From Pseudomonadota bacterium (GTDB taxonomy: Bacteria > Pseudomonadota > Alphaproteobacteria > Rhizobiales > Rhizobiaceae): a DNA stretch of 14,547 nt. Location: NCBI GenBank assembly GCA_023390055.1, contig JAEWDP010000040.1:1-14547 (forward strand). The letters run 5' to 3'. The notes under the pieces are model-generated. The model had not been told where the DNA came from. It worked only from the letters and a program-made list of their open reading frames with translations, and did no database searches. How positions within the stretch are numbered: the stretch's first letter is position 1; each line of letters starts with the position of its first letter. The translations under genes and the position numbers were made by a program. Positions 7,757-13,937 of the stretch are shown here, piece after piece.

Positions 7757-7787
7757 ATCGAGATAAGCGCAATTAGGAGTTGGATTT

Positions 7788-7994
7788 ATGGGTTCTTTTA
7801 GTGTCTGGCATTGGCTGATCGTTCTGATCATCGTGCTCGTATTGTTTGGCCGTGGCAAGATACCGGAACTGATGGGTGATGTTGCCAAGGGCATCAAGAG
7901 CTTCAAGAAGGGCATCAGCGAGGACGACGCACCGGAAACCGCAAAGACGGTCGAGCACAAGTCCGAAGAGAACAAAGAAAGCACCCGGACCTGA
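7788..7994 (+). CDS. tatA: Sec-independent (twin-arginine) translocase subunit TatA
   Basis: TatA oligomerises in the inner membrane to let folded proteins with twin-arginine signals pass. The 68-residue protein has the expected N-terminal membrane helix (WHWLIVLIIVLVLFG), the FGRGKIPELMGD hinge, an amphipathic helix (VAKGIKSFKKGI) and a short charged tail. A strong ribosome-binding site, AGGAG at 7775-7779, sits 8 bases before ATG 7788. The tail differs from TatB in being short, which together with gene order assigns the subunit. The downstream tatB starts 31 bases after the stop. Confidence 0.96.
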   Translation: MGSFSVWHWLIVLIIVLVLFGRGKIPELMGDVAKGIKSFKKGISEDDAPETAKTVEHKSEENKESTRT

Positions 7995-8025
7995 TCGACA
8001 GGCCGGGTTGCAGGAGCCTTCTTGA

Positions 8026-8664
8026 ATGCTTGATATCGGCTGGACCGAGCTTCTCTTCATAGGGATCGTACTTATCGTCGTCGTCGGGCCGAAGGATCTT
8101 CCCCCGATGCTGAGGGCGTTCGGTCGCATGACCTCGAATCTCCGCAAGATGGCGGGGGAATTTCGGACGCAGTTTGATGAAGCGCTGCGAGAGACGGAAA
8201 TGGACGAGGTCCGCAAGACCATCGCGGACGCGCAGAAGCTGAACCCTTCTGGTGCACTCCGCGATGCCATCAATCCATTGCGGAAGATGGGACAGGACAT
8301 TCGCAGCGACCTGGAGAAGTCGACCCGGGCCGACAAGGCTCCGGACGCCAAGAAAACGGATGTAGAGGCGCAAGCAGCGGTCGAGGGTGTAATACCGGCA
8401 GAACAGCCGGCACCGGTCACAGTACCAGAGCCGGCGATGAGCCTGCCTTCAACTCCGCCCAAGGTCTCCGAGACTGCAAAGCCGGTTCGGCAGAGCACGA
8501 AAAAGAAGCCGGCCGCTGAAGGCGCGCCGGCAAAAACCAGGCAAAGCACCGCTGCGAAAACCGCATCGACGAAAGGTCGCGGCGCATCTGCAAAGACTGG
8601 CGAGGCGGCCAAGACAAAGCGCACGGTGAAGAAGAAGGCGGAAGCTCCGAAGGATGACGCATGA
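8026..8664 (+). CDS. tatB: Twin-arginine translocase subunit TatB
   Basis: TatB joins TatC to form the receptor for twin-arginine signal peptides. The N-terminal helix and hinge are typical: DIGWTELLFIGIVLIVVVGPKD, then LPPMLRAFGRMTSNLRKMAGEF, with the TatB-like Glu in the helix and GPKDLP after it. Amphipathic helices reach about residue 110. The remaining half is a linker rich in Pro, Ala, Val and Glu followed by a strongly basic Lys/Ala/Thr tail (about residues 157-212). At 212 residues it exceeds the roughly 170 of E. coli TatB because of this tail. The start is fixed by AGGAG at 8012-8016, 9 bases upstream. The stop overlaps the tatC start by 4 bases (ATGA). Confidence 0.95.
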   Translation: MLDIGWTELLFIGIVLIVVVGPKDLPPMLRAFGRMTSNLRKMAGEFRTQFDEALRETEMDEVRKTIADAQKLNPSGALRDAINPLRKMGQDIRSDLEKSTRADKAPDAKKTDVEAQAAVEGVIPAEQPAPVTVPEPAMSLPSTPPKVSETAKPVRQSTKKKPAAEGAPAKTRQSTAAKTASTKGRGASAKTGEAAKTKRTVKKKAEAPKDDA

Positions 8665-9488
8665 GCGGTGAAATTGACGACAAACCGCAGCCGCTCATCG
8701 AGCACCTCATTGAGCTGCGAACCCGATTGATGTGGTCCTTGGGGGCCTTCTTTGTTGCGTTCATCGGCTGTTTCTTCTTTGCCAAGGAACTCTTCAACCT
8801 GCTTGTCGTGCCCTATCGTTGGGCCGTGCTCTGGGCAGGCCTCGACATCAAGAAGACCGAACTGATCTATACGGCACCACAGGAGTTCTTCTTCACGCAG
8901 GTGAAGGTGGCAATGTTTGGCGCGCTCGTGATCGCCTTTCCGGTCATTGCCTCGCAGATCTACAAGTTTGTCGCTCCGGGCCTCTACAAGAACGAACGCG
9001 CGGCTTTCATCCCGTTCCTGGTTGCCTCGCCGATCCTGTTCCTGCTGGGTGCCGCACTCGTGTATTTCTTCTTTACACCCATGGTGATGTGGTTTTTCCT
9101 CTCCATGCAGCAGGCCCCGACTGAAGGTGAACTGGCAATCTCGCTTCTGCCACGGGTGTCCGAATATCTGAGCCTGATCATGACGCTGGTTCTGGCCTTC
9201 GGACTGGTTTTCCAGTTGCCGGTGGTCACGACCCTTCTTGCACGCGTCGGCTTGCTTACGAGCCAGTGGCTCAAGGACAAGCGAAAGTTCGCGATCGTGA
9301 TTGCGTTCGTGGTCGCGGCTGTCCTGACGCCGCCGGATCCGGTATCCCAGATCGGTCTTGCGCTGCCGACCATCCTTCTCTACGAGATCTCCATCTACGC
9401 CGCGCGACTCGTGGAGCGCAAACGTGCAGAAGAGGCAGTTGCCGATTCCGCCGCGTCTGACGACCTTGCCGAGACGGACAAGGCCTAG
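8661..9488 (+). CDS. tatC: Twin-arginine translocase subunit TatC
   Basis: TatC is the six-helix membrane core that recognises twin-arginine signal peptides. Family landmarks are HLIELRTRL (residues 14-22) with the conserved glutamate, TAPQEFFFTQVKVA before the second helix, the periplasmic GLYKNER motif with its conserved glutamate, SEYLSLIMTLVLAFGLVFQL, and AVLTPPDPVSQ near the end. Hydrophobic stretches at about residues 23-43, 76-97, 113-140, 160-185 and 200-235 fit six helices, the last region holding two. The length of 275 residues is normal for alphaproteobacteria, with a short charged C-tail. It is translationally coupled to tatB through a 4-base overlap. Its TAG stop lies inside a hairpin (9471-9502). 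Confidence 0.97.
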   Translation: MSGEIDDKPQPLIEHLIELRTRLMWSLGAFFVAFIGCFFFAKELFNLLVVPYRWAVLWAGLDIKKTELIYTAPQEFFFTQVKVAMFGALVIAFPVIASQIYKFVAPGLYKNERAAFIPFLVASPILFLLGAALVYFFFTPMVMWFFLSMQQAPTEGELAISLLPRVSEYLSLIMTLVLAFGLVFQLPVVTTLLARVGLLTSQWLKDKRKFAIVIAFVVAAVLTPPDPVSQIGLALPTILLYEISIYAARLVERKRAEEAVADSAASDDLAETDKA

Positions 9489-9502
9489 GCCCTGTCCGTC
9501 TC
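9471..9502 (+). terminator. Hairpin spanning the tatC stop codon; possible terminator or mRNA-stabilising stem
   Basis: GAGACGGACA (9471-9480) and TGTCCGTCTC (9493-9502) are perfect 10-base inverted repeats. Between them, GGCC-TA-GGCC can extend the stem past one A/C mismatch. The tatC TAG (9486-9488) falls in the loop. Only GCTTTGC follows, so the T-tract is poor and termination would be weak. It may instead protect the tat mRNA 3' end or modulate read-through into serS. Confidence 0.5.
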
Positions 9503-9544
9503 GCTTTGCGACCGTGCTGCGTTCCGCTCGAAAGGCCAGGGACG

Positions 9545-10828
9545 ATGCTCGATATCAAGTGGATCCGCGACAATCCGGACATTCTCGACGAAGCGCTGAC
9601 GAAAAGGGGGGCGGAACCATGCGCCCGTGCCCTCATCGCGCTCGACGACACCCGTCGCCTCATTATCCAGAAGCTGCAGGACATGCAGTCGCGCCGAAAC
9701 GCCGCGTCAAAGGAAATTGGCGCCGCCATGGCGCAAAAGAATTCCGAACTTGCCAACAGACTGAAAGCCGAGGTCGCCTCTTTGAAGGAGGCGATGCCGT
9801 CAGCCGAACAGGAGGAGCGCGCTGCCGTCCTGGCGCTTGAGGACCAGTTGTCGCGTGTTCCCAATATTCCGCTTGACGATGTTCCTGTCGGTCGCGACGA
9901 GAACGACAATGTGGTCAGCCGTGTGATTGGAGACAAGCCGCGCTGGAACCATACGGCACTGGAACATTTCAAGATCGGTGAAGATCTTGGCTATATGGAT
10001 TTCGAACGTGCGGCCAGGCTGTCCGGCGCGCGTTTCACGGTTCTGACCGGCCCGTTGGCAAGACTGGAGCGTGCCATCGGCCAGTTCATGCTCGACCTGC
10101 ACACGAGTGAGCACGGCTATACCGAGGTGTCATCGCCGCTGATGGTCCGTGACGAAGCCATGTATGGCACCGGACAATTGCCTAAGTTTGCCGAGGATCT
10201 ATTCAAGACAACAGATGGTCGCTGGCTCATTCCCACAGCGGAAGTCACGCTGACAAACCTCGTCGCCGGTGAAACGCTGGATCCTGAGAAGCTGCCGTTG
10301 CGTTTTACGGCACTGACGCCGTCCTTCCGCTCAGAGGCCGGTTCTGCTGGCCGAGACACGCGCGGCATGCTGCGCCAGCACCAGTTCTGGAAATGCGAGC
10401 TGGTTTCAATTACCGACGCGCAAAGTTCGATTGCAGAGCATGAACGCATGACCGAGTGTGCAGAGACAGTCCTCAAGCGTCTTGGACTGCATTTCCGAAC
10501 AGTGACATTGTGTACCGGCGATATGGGTTTTGGTGCGCAAAAGACCTATGATATCGAAGTCTGGCTGCCGGGACAGCATACCTATCGTGAAATCTCGTCC
10601 TGTTCTGTGTGCGGTGATTTCCAGGGACGTCGGATGAATGCGCGCTACCGTACGAAAGATGACAAGCTTCTGCGATTCGTCCATACCCTGAACGGGTCCG
10701 GCACAGCTGTTGGTCGTGCCTTGATTGCGGTAATGGAAAATTACCTGAACGAAGACGGATCGGTGACTGTTCCGGACGTGCTTCTTCCCTATATGGGAGG
10801 TCTGAGCAAGATCGAACGGGCGGATTGA
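9545..10828 (+). CDS. serS: Seryl-tRNA synthetase
   Basis: This class II synthetase charges tRNA-Ser (and tRNA-Sec where present) in the cytoplasm. Residues 1 to about 105 form the N-terminal coiled-coil arm that grips the tRNA long variable arm (MLDIKWIRDNPDILDEALTK, then Arg/Lys/Glu-rich helices). The catalytic domain shows motif 2, FRSEAGSAGRDTRGMLRQHQ, starting at F261 with the ATP-binding R262, and motif 3, GSGTAVGRALIAVMENY, with its conserved arginine at R391. The length of 427 residues matches the family. ATG 9545 begins the conserved MLDIKWIRDNP; the in-frame GTG at 9506 would add 13 unlike residues. AAAGG at 9531-9535 is the likely ribosome-binding site. The stop overlaps the surE ATG by one base (TGATG). 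Confidence 0.98.
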   Translation: MLDIKWIRDNPDILDEALTKRGAEPCARALIALDDTRRLIIQKLQDMQSRRNAASKEIGAAMAQKNSELANRLKAEVASLKEAMPSAEQEERAAVLALEDQLSRVPNIPLDDVPVGRDENDNVVSRVIGDKPRWNHTALEHFKIGEDLGYMDFERAARLSGARFTVLTGPLARLERAIGQFMLDLHTSEHGYTEVSSPLMVRDEAMYGTGQLPKFAEDLFKTTDGRWLIPTAEVTLTNLVAGETLDPEKLPLRFTALTPSFRSEAGSAGRDTRGMLRQHQFWKCELVSITDAQSSIAEHERMTECAETVLKRLGLHFRTVTLCTGDMGFGAQKTYDIEVWLPGQHTYREISSCSVCGDFQGRRMNARYRTKDDKLLRFVHTLNGSGTAVGRALIAVMENYLNEDGSVTVPDVLLPYMGGLSKIERAD

Positions 10829-11604
10829 TGCGCATACTTCTTACCAATGATGACGGTATTCATGCGGAAGGCCTGGCTGTACTCGAGCAGATTGCAGGTG
10901 AGCTGTCAGATGATGTCTGGGTTGTCGCGCCGGAAACGGACCAGAGCGGTCTTGCCCATTCGCTGACACTGTCAGAACCTCTCCGCTTGCGAGAGGTTTC
11001 CGACAAGCGTTTTGCATTGCGTGGAACGCCAACCGACTGTGTCATCATGGGTGTGCGTGAAATCCTGCCCGGCAAGCCTGATCTCGTCCTCTCGGGTGTC
11101 AATGCGGGCGCCAACATGGCTGATGATATCACCTATTCCGGGACCATTGCGGGCGCCATAGAAGGGACGTTGCAAGGGATACGCTCGCTCTCCCTCAGTC
11201 AGGCCTACCAGCACCACGAAGATGGTGGGAGGGTCATTCCCTTCGAAGTCGCCCGATCCTATGCTCCCGACCTGATCCGCAAGCTCAGCAACGTTGATCT
11301 GCCGGACGGCACTTTCCTCAACCTCAATTTTCCAAGATGTTCCCCCGGCGACGTCCAGGGCATTCAGGTGACCTCGCAGGGCAAGCTGGATTTTGGCCTT
11401 TCGGTAGATGCACGACGCGACGGTCGCGGCTTTCCCTATTACTGGCTGCGGTTCGGCGAACGTCTTGGTCATTTCCGGGAAGGCACCGATGTTCACACGC
11501 TGAAGTCCAACAAGATTTCGGTGACGCCGCTGAAGCTGGACCAGACCGATTATTCGGTCCAGGATCGTGTTGCAAAATCGCTTGGATTTGGAGTGGCCGA
11601 TTGA
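10828..11604 (+). CDS. surE: 5'/3'-nucleotidase SurE
   Basis: SurE is a metal-dependent phosphatase acting on nucleoside 5'- and 3'-monophosphates, linked to stationary-phase and stress survival. The 258-residue protein begins MRILLTNDDGIHAEG, giving the metal-binding pair D8-D9. QSGLAHSLTLSEPLRL supplies the conserved active-site loop with its serine, and LSGVNAGANMADDITYSGTIAGAIEG carries the metal-ligand asparagine and substrate-binding segment. ATG 10828 is preferred over the adjacent TTG 10825 because family members start at MRIL. It overlaps serS by one base and, with the chosen pcm start, overlaps pcm by 4 bases, so serS-surE-pcm is almost certainly one coupled operon. Confidence 0.97.
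   Translation: MRILLTNDDGIHAEGLAVLEQIAGELSDDVWVVAPETDQSGLAHSLTLSEPLRLREVSDKRFALRGTPTDCVIMGVREILPGKPDLVLSGVNAGANMADDITYSGTIAGAIEGTLQGIRSLSLSQAYQHHEDGGRVIPFEVARSYAPDLIRKLSNVDLPDGTFLNLNFPRCSPGDVQGIQVTSQGKLDFGLSVDARRDGRGFPYYWLRFGERLGHFREGTDVHTLKSNKISVTPLKLDQTDYSVQDRVAKSLGFGVAD
11590..11593 (+). promoter_or_regulatory. Ribosome-binding site favouring a TTG start for pcm
   Basis: GGAG within the end of surE lies 7 bases before TTG 11601, which overlaps the surE stop as TTGA. The alternative ATG 11613 is 19 bases away with only a poor match upstream. The choice changes the N-terminus by four residues. Confidence 0.5.
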
Positions 11605-12254
11605 TATCTGGTATGGGCGAGAAAGAAGGGTTTGCCGCGCTTGTACTTCGACTGCGCGCCGAGGGTATTTCGGATCTCGATCTTCTTACGGCTGTGGAAC
11701 AGACGCCACGGTCACTTTTCGTGCCGCCTTCAGCAGGCATTGATGCCTATTCCAGTCGGACAATTCCGATCGATTGCGGTGGATTCATGGAAGGTGCAGA
11801 CCTCGCCGTTCGCCTTCTCGCCCGCCTGCAGGTGAAGCCGGGGCAGCGCATTCTGGAAATCGGCACCGGCAGCGGATTTACCGCTGCAGTTCTCGGGCGT
11901 CTTGCTGAAAGGGTCCTCACGATCGATCGCTACAAGACACTCGTCAGCGGCGCGCAGGCACGTCTCGACAAGCTTGGTCTGCGCAATGTAGCAGTCCGTC
12001 AGGCCGACGGCATCAATGGCATGGCAGGCGAGGGGACCTTCGACAGGATCCTGGTGACAGGTGCCTTTGCGGCAATGCCGCGGTTTTACGCAGAGCAGCT
12101 TGTCTCCGGTGGTGCAATGATTGCACCACTGATGCTCGAAGACGGGACATGCATAATGACCCGCCTGACAAAGACGGGAAGCCGTTTTGATCGTGAGGAT
12201 CTCTTTCCGGTACCGTACCTTCCGCTCGTCCCCCATATTGCGGCAGCACTTTGA
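11601..12254 (+). CDS. pcm: Protein-L-isoaspartate O-methyltransferase-like protein
   Basis: Pcm methylates abnormal L-isoaspartyl residues with S-adenosylmethionine so that aged proteins can be repaired. The methyltransferase fold is clear: motif I ILEIGTGSGFTAAVLGRL (residues 84-101), an acidic residue ending the second strand in VLTIDRY, QADGINGM, and FDRILVTGAFAAMP. The C-terminus FPVPYLPLVPHIAAAL fits the family's PLV-type end. The N-terminal helix LRAEGISDLDLLTAVEQTPR and FVPP also fit. One oddity: where E. coli Pcm has GQGQTISQP, this protein has DCGGFMEGA (from D58), so the catalytic-loop Thr-Ile-Ser is absent. Either the lineage uses a variant loop or the substrate differs. The protein has 217 residues from TTG 11601, or 213 from ATG 11613. 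The longer frame from 11337 is a surE shadow. Confidence 0.9.
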   Translation: MISGMGEKEGFAALVLRLRAEGISDLDLLTAVEQTPRSLFVPPSAGIDAYSSRTIPIDCGGFMEGADLAVRLLARLQVKPGQRILEIGTGSGFTAAVLGRLAERVLTIDRYKTLVSGAQARLDKLGLRNVAVRQADGINGMAGEGTFDRILVTGAFAAMPRFYAEQLVSGGAMIAPLMLEDGTCIMTRLTKTGSRFDREDLFPVPYLPLVPHIAAAL

Positions 12255-12259
12255 CAGAT

Positions 12260-12273
12260 GGCGCCCGGGCGCC
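12260..12273. repeat. 14-bp GC-rich palindrome after pcm
   Basis: GGCGCCCGGGCGCC is its own reverse complement. As RNA it gives a 5-bp stem with a 4-base loop. No T-run follows (GTGCATGG), so it is at best a weak or rho-assisted end for serS-surE-pcm. It could also be a protein-binding dyad or contain restriction-type palindromes by chance. Confidence 0.45.
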
Positions 12274-12389
12274 GTGCATGGTTACCAAATTAGAAAAAAA
12301 TCAAATTACCTTTGCCCACTTTAACTCACCGGTAAGACTAACGGGTTTTAATCAGACTTAACGATGGTTGCGTCACGTTAGGTCGAGTC
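12274..12389 (+). promoter_or_regulatory. AT-rich leader of the LysM/M23 gene, likely promoter region
   Basis: This stretch is strikingly richer in A and T than the genes around it, with a run of seven A near 12294-12300 that resembles an UP element. It contains the direct repeats AGACTAACG (12335-12343) and AGACTTAACG (12354-12363). It also has TTAA at 12321, 12348 and 12358, the last two 6 bases apart. I cannot name a convincing -35/-10 pair. The location, between a probable operon end and a new gene, makes a promoter likely. Confidence 0.4.
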
Positions 12390-13883
12390 ATGCGTATCAA
12401 GAGTTCTTTGAAGCCCCGTAAATCACTGCTGCGGATTGCAGGCGCCGTACTGCTCGCCAGTGCCGCCACCGGCTGCAGTTCGGATGCAACCCGGTTTTCC
12501 GGGTTGTTTTCCGACACGGATTCCCTGACGACAGCGTCCATTCCGCAGGGCCAGGCAAGTGGCGCCTACGGGCAGGCCCAATTGCCGCGCGGGGAGATCG
12601 CGTCGGCGTCACCGGGGATCTATCGTAGTGAGAACCTGTCTGCGAACCAACCCTATTCCGCGCCTTCGGTTGCACGATCCGCTTCAGCGCCGTCCATGGT
12701 TCAGCGCAGTGATCTTTCGCCGGCAACGGAAGCATCTGTCAATCGCCAGCAGGCCGTGACGCAGCCATTTCCTGCAGCACAGGCGCCAGGAGATACCCGC
12801 GTTGCAGCGGATAACCTGACAACCGGTACGGTCGCCAGGCCTTCCGGCTGGTCGACAGTTAATGCGCCGACAGTGGCATTGAGGCCTGGTGAAACAGCCG
12901 CCACCTTGTCAAGGCGCTACGGTGTTCCGGAACAGGAAATCCTGCGAGCAAACGGCGGCAAGCTGGTGGCCGGTCAGTCCGTGACCATCCCGACGTTTGG
13001 CCCTTCAAGCAATTCTGCCAAGGTTGCGGCCGGCGAGATCAATCTGAATGGCAAGGCGCCCTTGCCGGAGAAGCAAACGGAACAGAAGGTTGCGGTGTTG
13101 CCAGGAGCAAGCCGCGACAAGGGCCTGGTCGAACCGGCCAAGATCACGCCGCCAGCGGGCGGGCGATACACTGTCAAGTCCGGCGACACGCTGACCAAGA
13201 TTGCCCGTGCTAACGGTATCTCCGTCGATCAGCTCAAGGCAGCCAACGGTCTTGCGAATGAGAATATCCGTATCGGGCAGGTCCTGAGCGTTGTCCCGTC
13301 CGCAACACCTGCCGCACAACCTGTGTCAACCGCTTCGGCCCCCGTGAAACCTGCGGAAACGCAGAAATCAACTGCCGTATCAAAGGTTGAAACCGCAGCT
13401 GCTGAAGCAAATCCAGTGAAAGCGGCCGACAAACCGGTCGAAACAGCGTCGGTCTCCGAGGCCGCCGTGAAAACCGATGTGACGTCGGTTGCACCCCAGT
13501 CAACGGGTATAGACAAGTACCGTTGGCCGGTCAGCGGCGCCGTCATTTCCGGCTTTGGTCAAAATGTCGATGGTGCGCGCAACGACGGCATCAATATCTC
13601 CGTGCCGGAAGGTACACCCATCAAGGCAGCAGAAAATGGTGTGGTTATCTATGCCGGAAACGGGCTCAAACAGCTTGGAAACACGGTTCTTGTCCGCCAC
13701 GACGACGGCAAGGTTACAGTTTACGGACATGCATCCGACCTGAACGTCTCGCGTGGTCAGAAGGTGACGCGGGGCCAGACGATTGCGAGCTCCGGAATGA
13801 GCGGCGATGCCAAGCGCCCACTGGTGCACTTCGAGGTGCGCAAGGATGCGACCCCTGTTAACCCGATTACTTTCCTTGAGTAG
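12390..13883 (+). CDS. Lipoprotein with two LysM domains and a degenerate M23/LytM domain (NlpD/DipM-like)
   Basis: A 497-residue envelope protein. The N-terminus has basic residues, a hydrophobic core (IAGAVLLASAATG) and a lipobox cysteine at C29. A Ser/Ala/Pro/Gln-rich stretch leads to LysM 1 (about 162-207, ALRPGETAATLSRRYGVPEQ) and LysM 2 (about 258-304, YTVKSGDTLTKIARANG), both peptidoglycan-binding. A Pro/Ala/Thr/Val linker is followed by an M23 domain (about 377-497, from YRWPVSGAVISGFG). The zinc-binding HxxxD motif is replaced: N398 for His and N402 for Asp. H447 and H480 remain, but the first His of the HxH pair is Leu. The domain is therefore probably not a peptidase but an activator of cell-wall amidases, as NlpD and EnvC are in E. 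coli; this is inference. ATG 12390 has AGGTCGAG just upstream. It follows surE-pcm as nlpD does in gammaproteobacteria. Confidence 0.92.
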   Translation: MRIKSSLKPRKSLLRIAGAVLLASAATGCSSDATRFSGLFSDTDSLTTASIPQGQASGAYGQAQLPRGEIASASPGIYRSENLSANQPYSAPSVARSASAPSMVQRSDLSPATEASVNRQQAVTQPFPAAQAPGDTRVAADNLTTGTVARPSGWSTVNAPTVALRPGETAATLSRRYGVPEQEILRANGGKLVAGQSVTIPTFGPSSNSAKVAAGEINLNGKAPLPEKQTEQKVAVLPGASRDKGLVEPAKITPPAGGRYTVKSGDTLTKIARANGISVDQLKAANGLANENIRIGQVLSVVPSATPAAQPVSTASAPVKPAETQKSTAVSKVETAAAEANPVKAADKPVETASVSEAAVKTDVTSVAPQSTGIDKYRWPVSGAVISGFGQNVDGARNDGINISVPEGTPIKAAENGVVIYAGNGLKQLGNTVLVRHDDGKVTVYGHASDLNVSRGQKVTRGQTIASSGMSGDAKRPLVHFEVRKDATPVNPITFLE

Positions 13884-13905
13884 AGTTTTGCGTTTAAGGG
13901 AAGAC

Positions 13906-13937
13906 GAAAAAGCCCGGTTCTGCCGGGCTTTTTCAGT
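13906..13937. terminator. Bidirectional intrinsic terminator between convergent genes
   Basis: A 12-bp perfect stem (13906-13917 with 13923-13934) encloses the 5-base loop TTCTG. The arms run from GAAAAA into GCCCGG, so each strand sees a GC stem ending in a T-run. It lies 22 bases after the LysM/M23 gene and right beside the stop of the minus-strand ATPase gene, and serves both. Confidence 0.93.

Noticed and set aside
7773..8705. 310-codon minus-strand ORF opposite tatA, tatB and the start of tatC
   Set aside because: It lies entirely over three well-recognised plus-strand genes. Its Ser/Phe/Ala-rich composition is what the complement of Lys- and Ala-rich tatB codons gives, and it has no recognisable domain.
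11337..11600. N-terminal extension of the pcm reading frame
   Set aside because: It runs through the 3' part of surE in another frame and shows no family similarity. The Pcm fold begins after 11601.
13519..13883. Active M23 metallopeptidase
   Set aside because: The fold is present but both HxxxD residues are Asn and the first His of HxH is Leu, so calling it an active endopeptidase is not supported.
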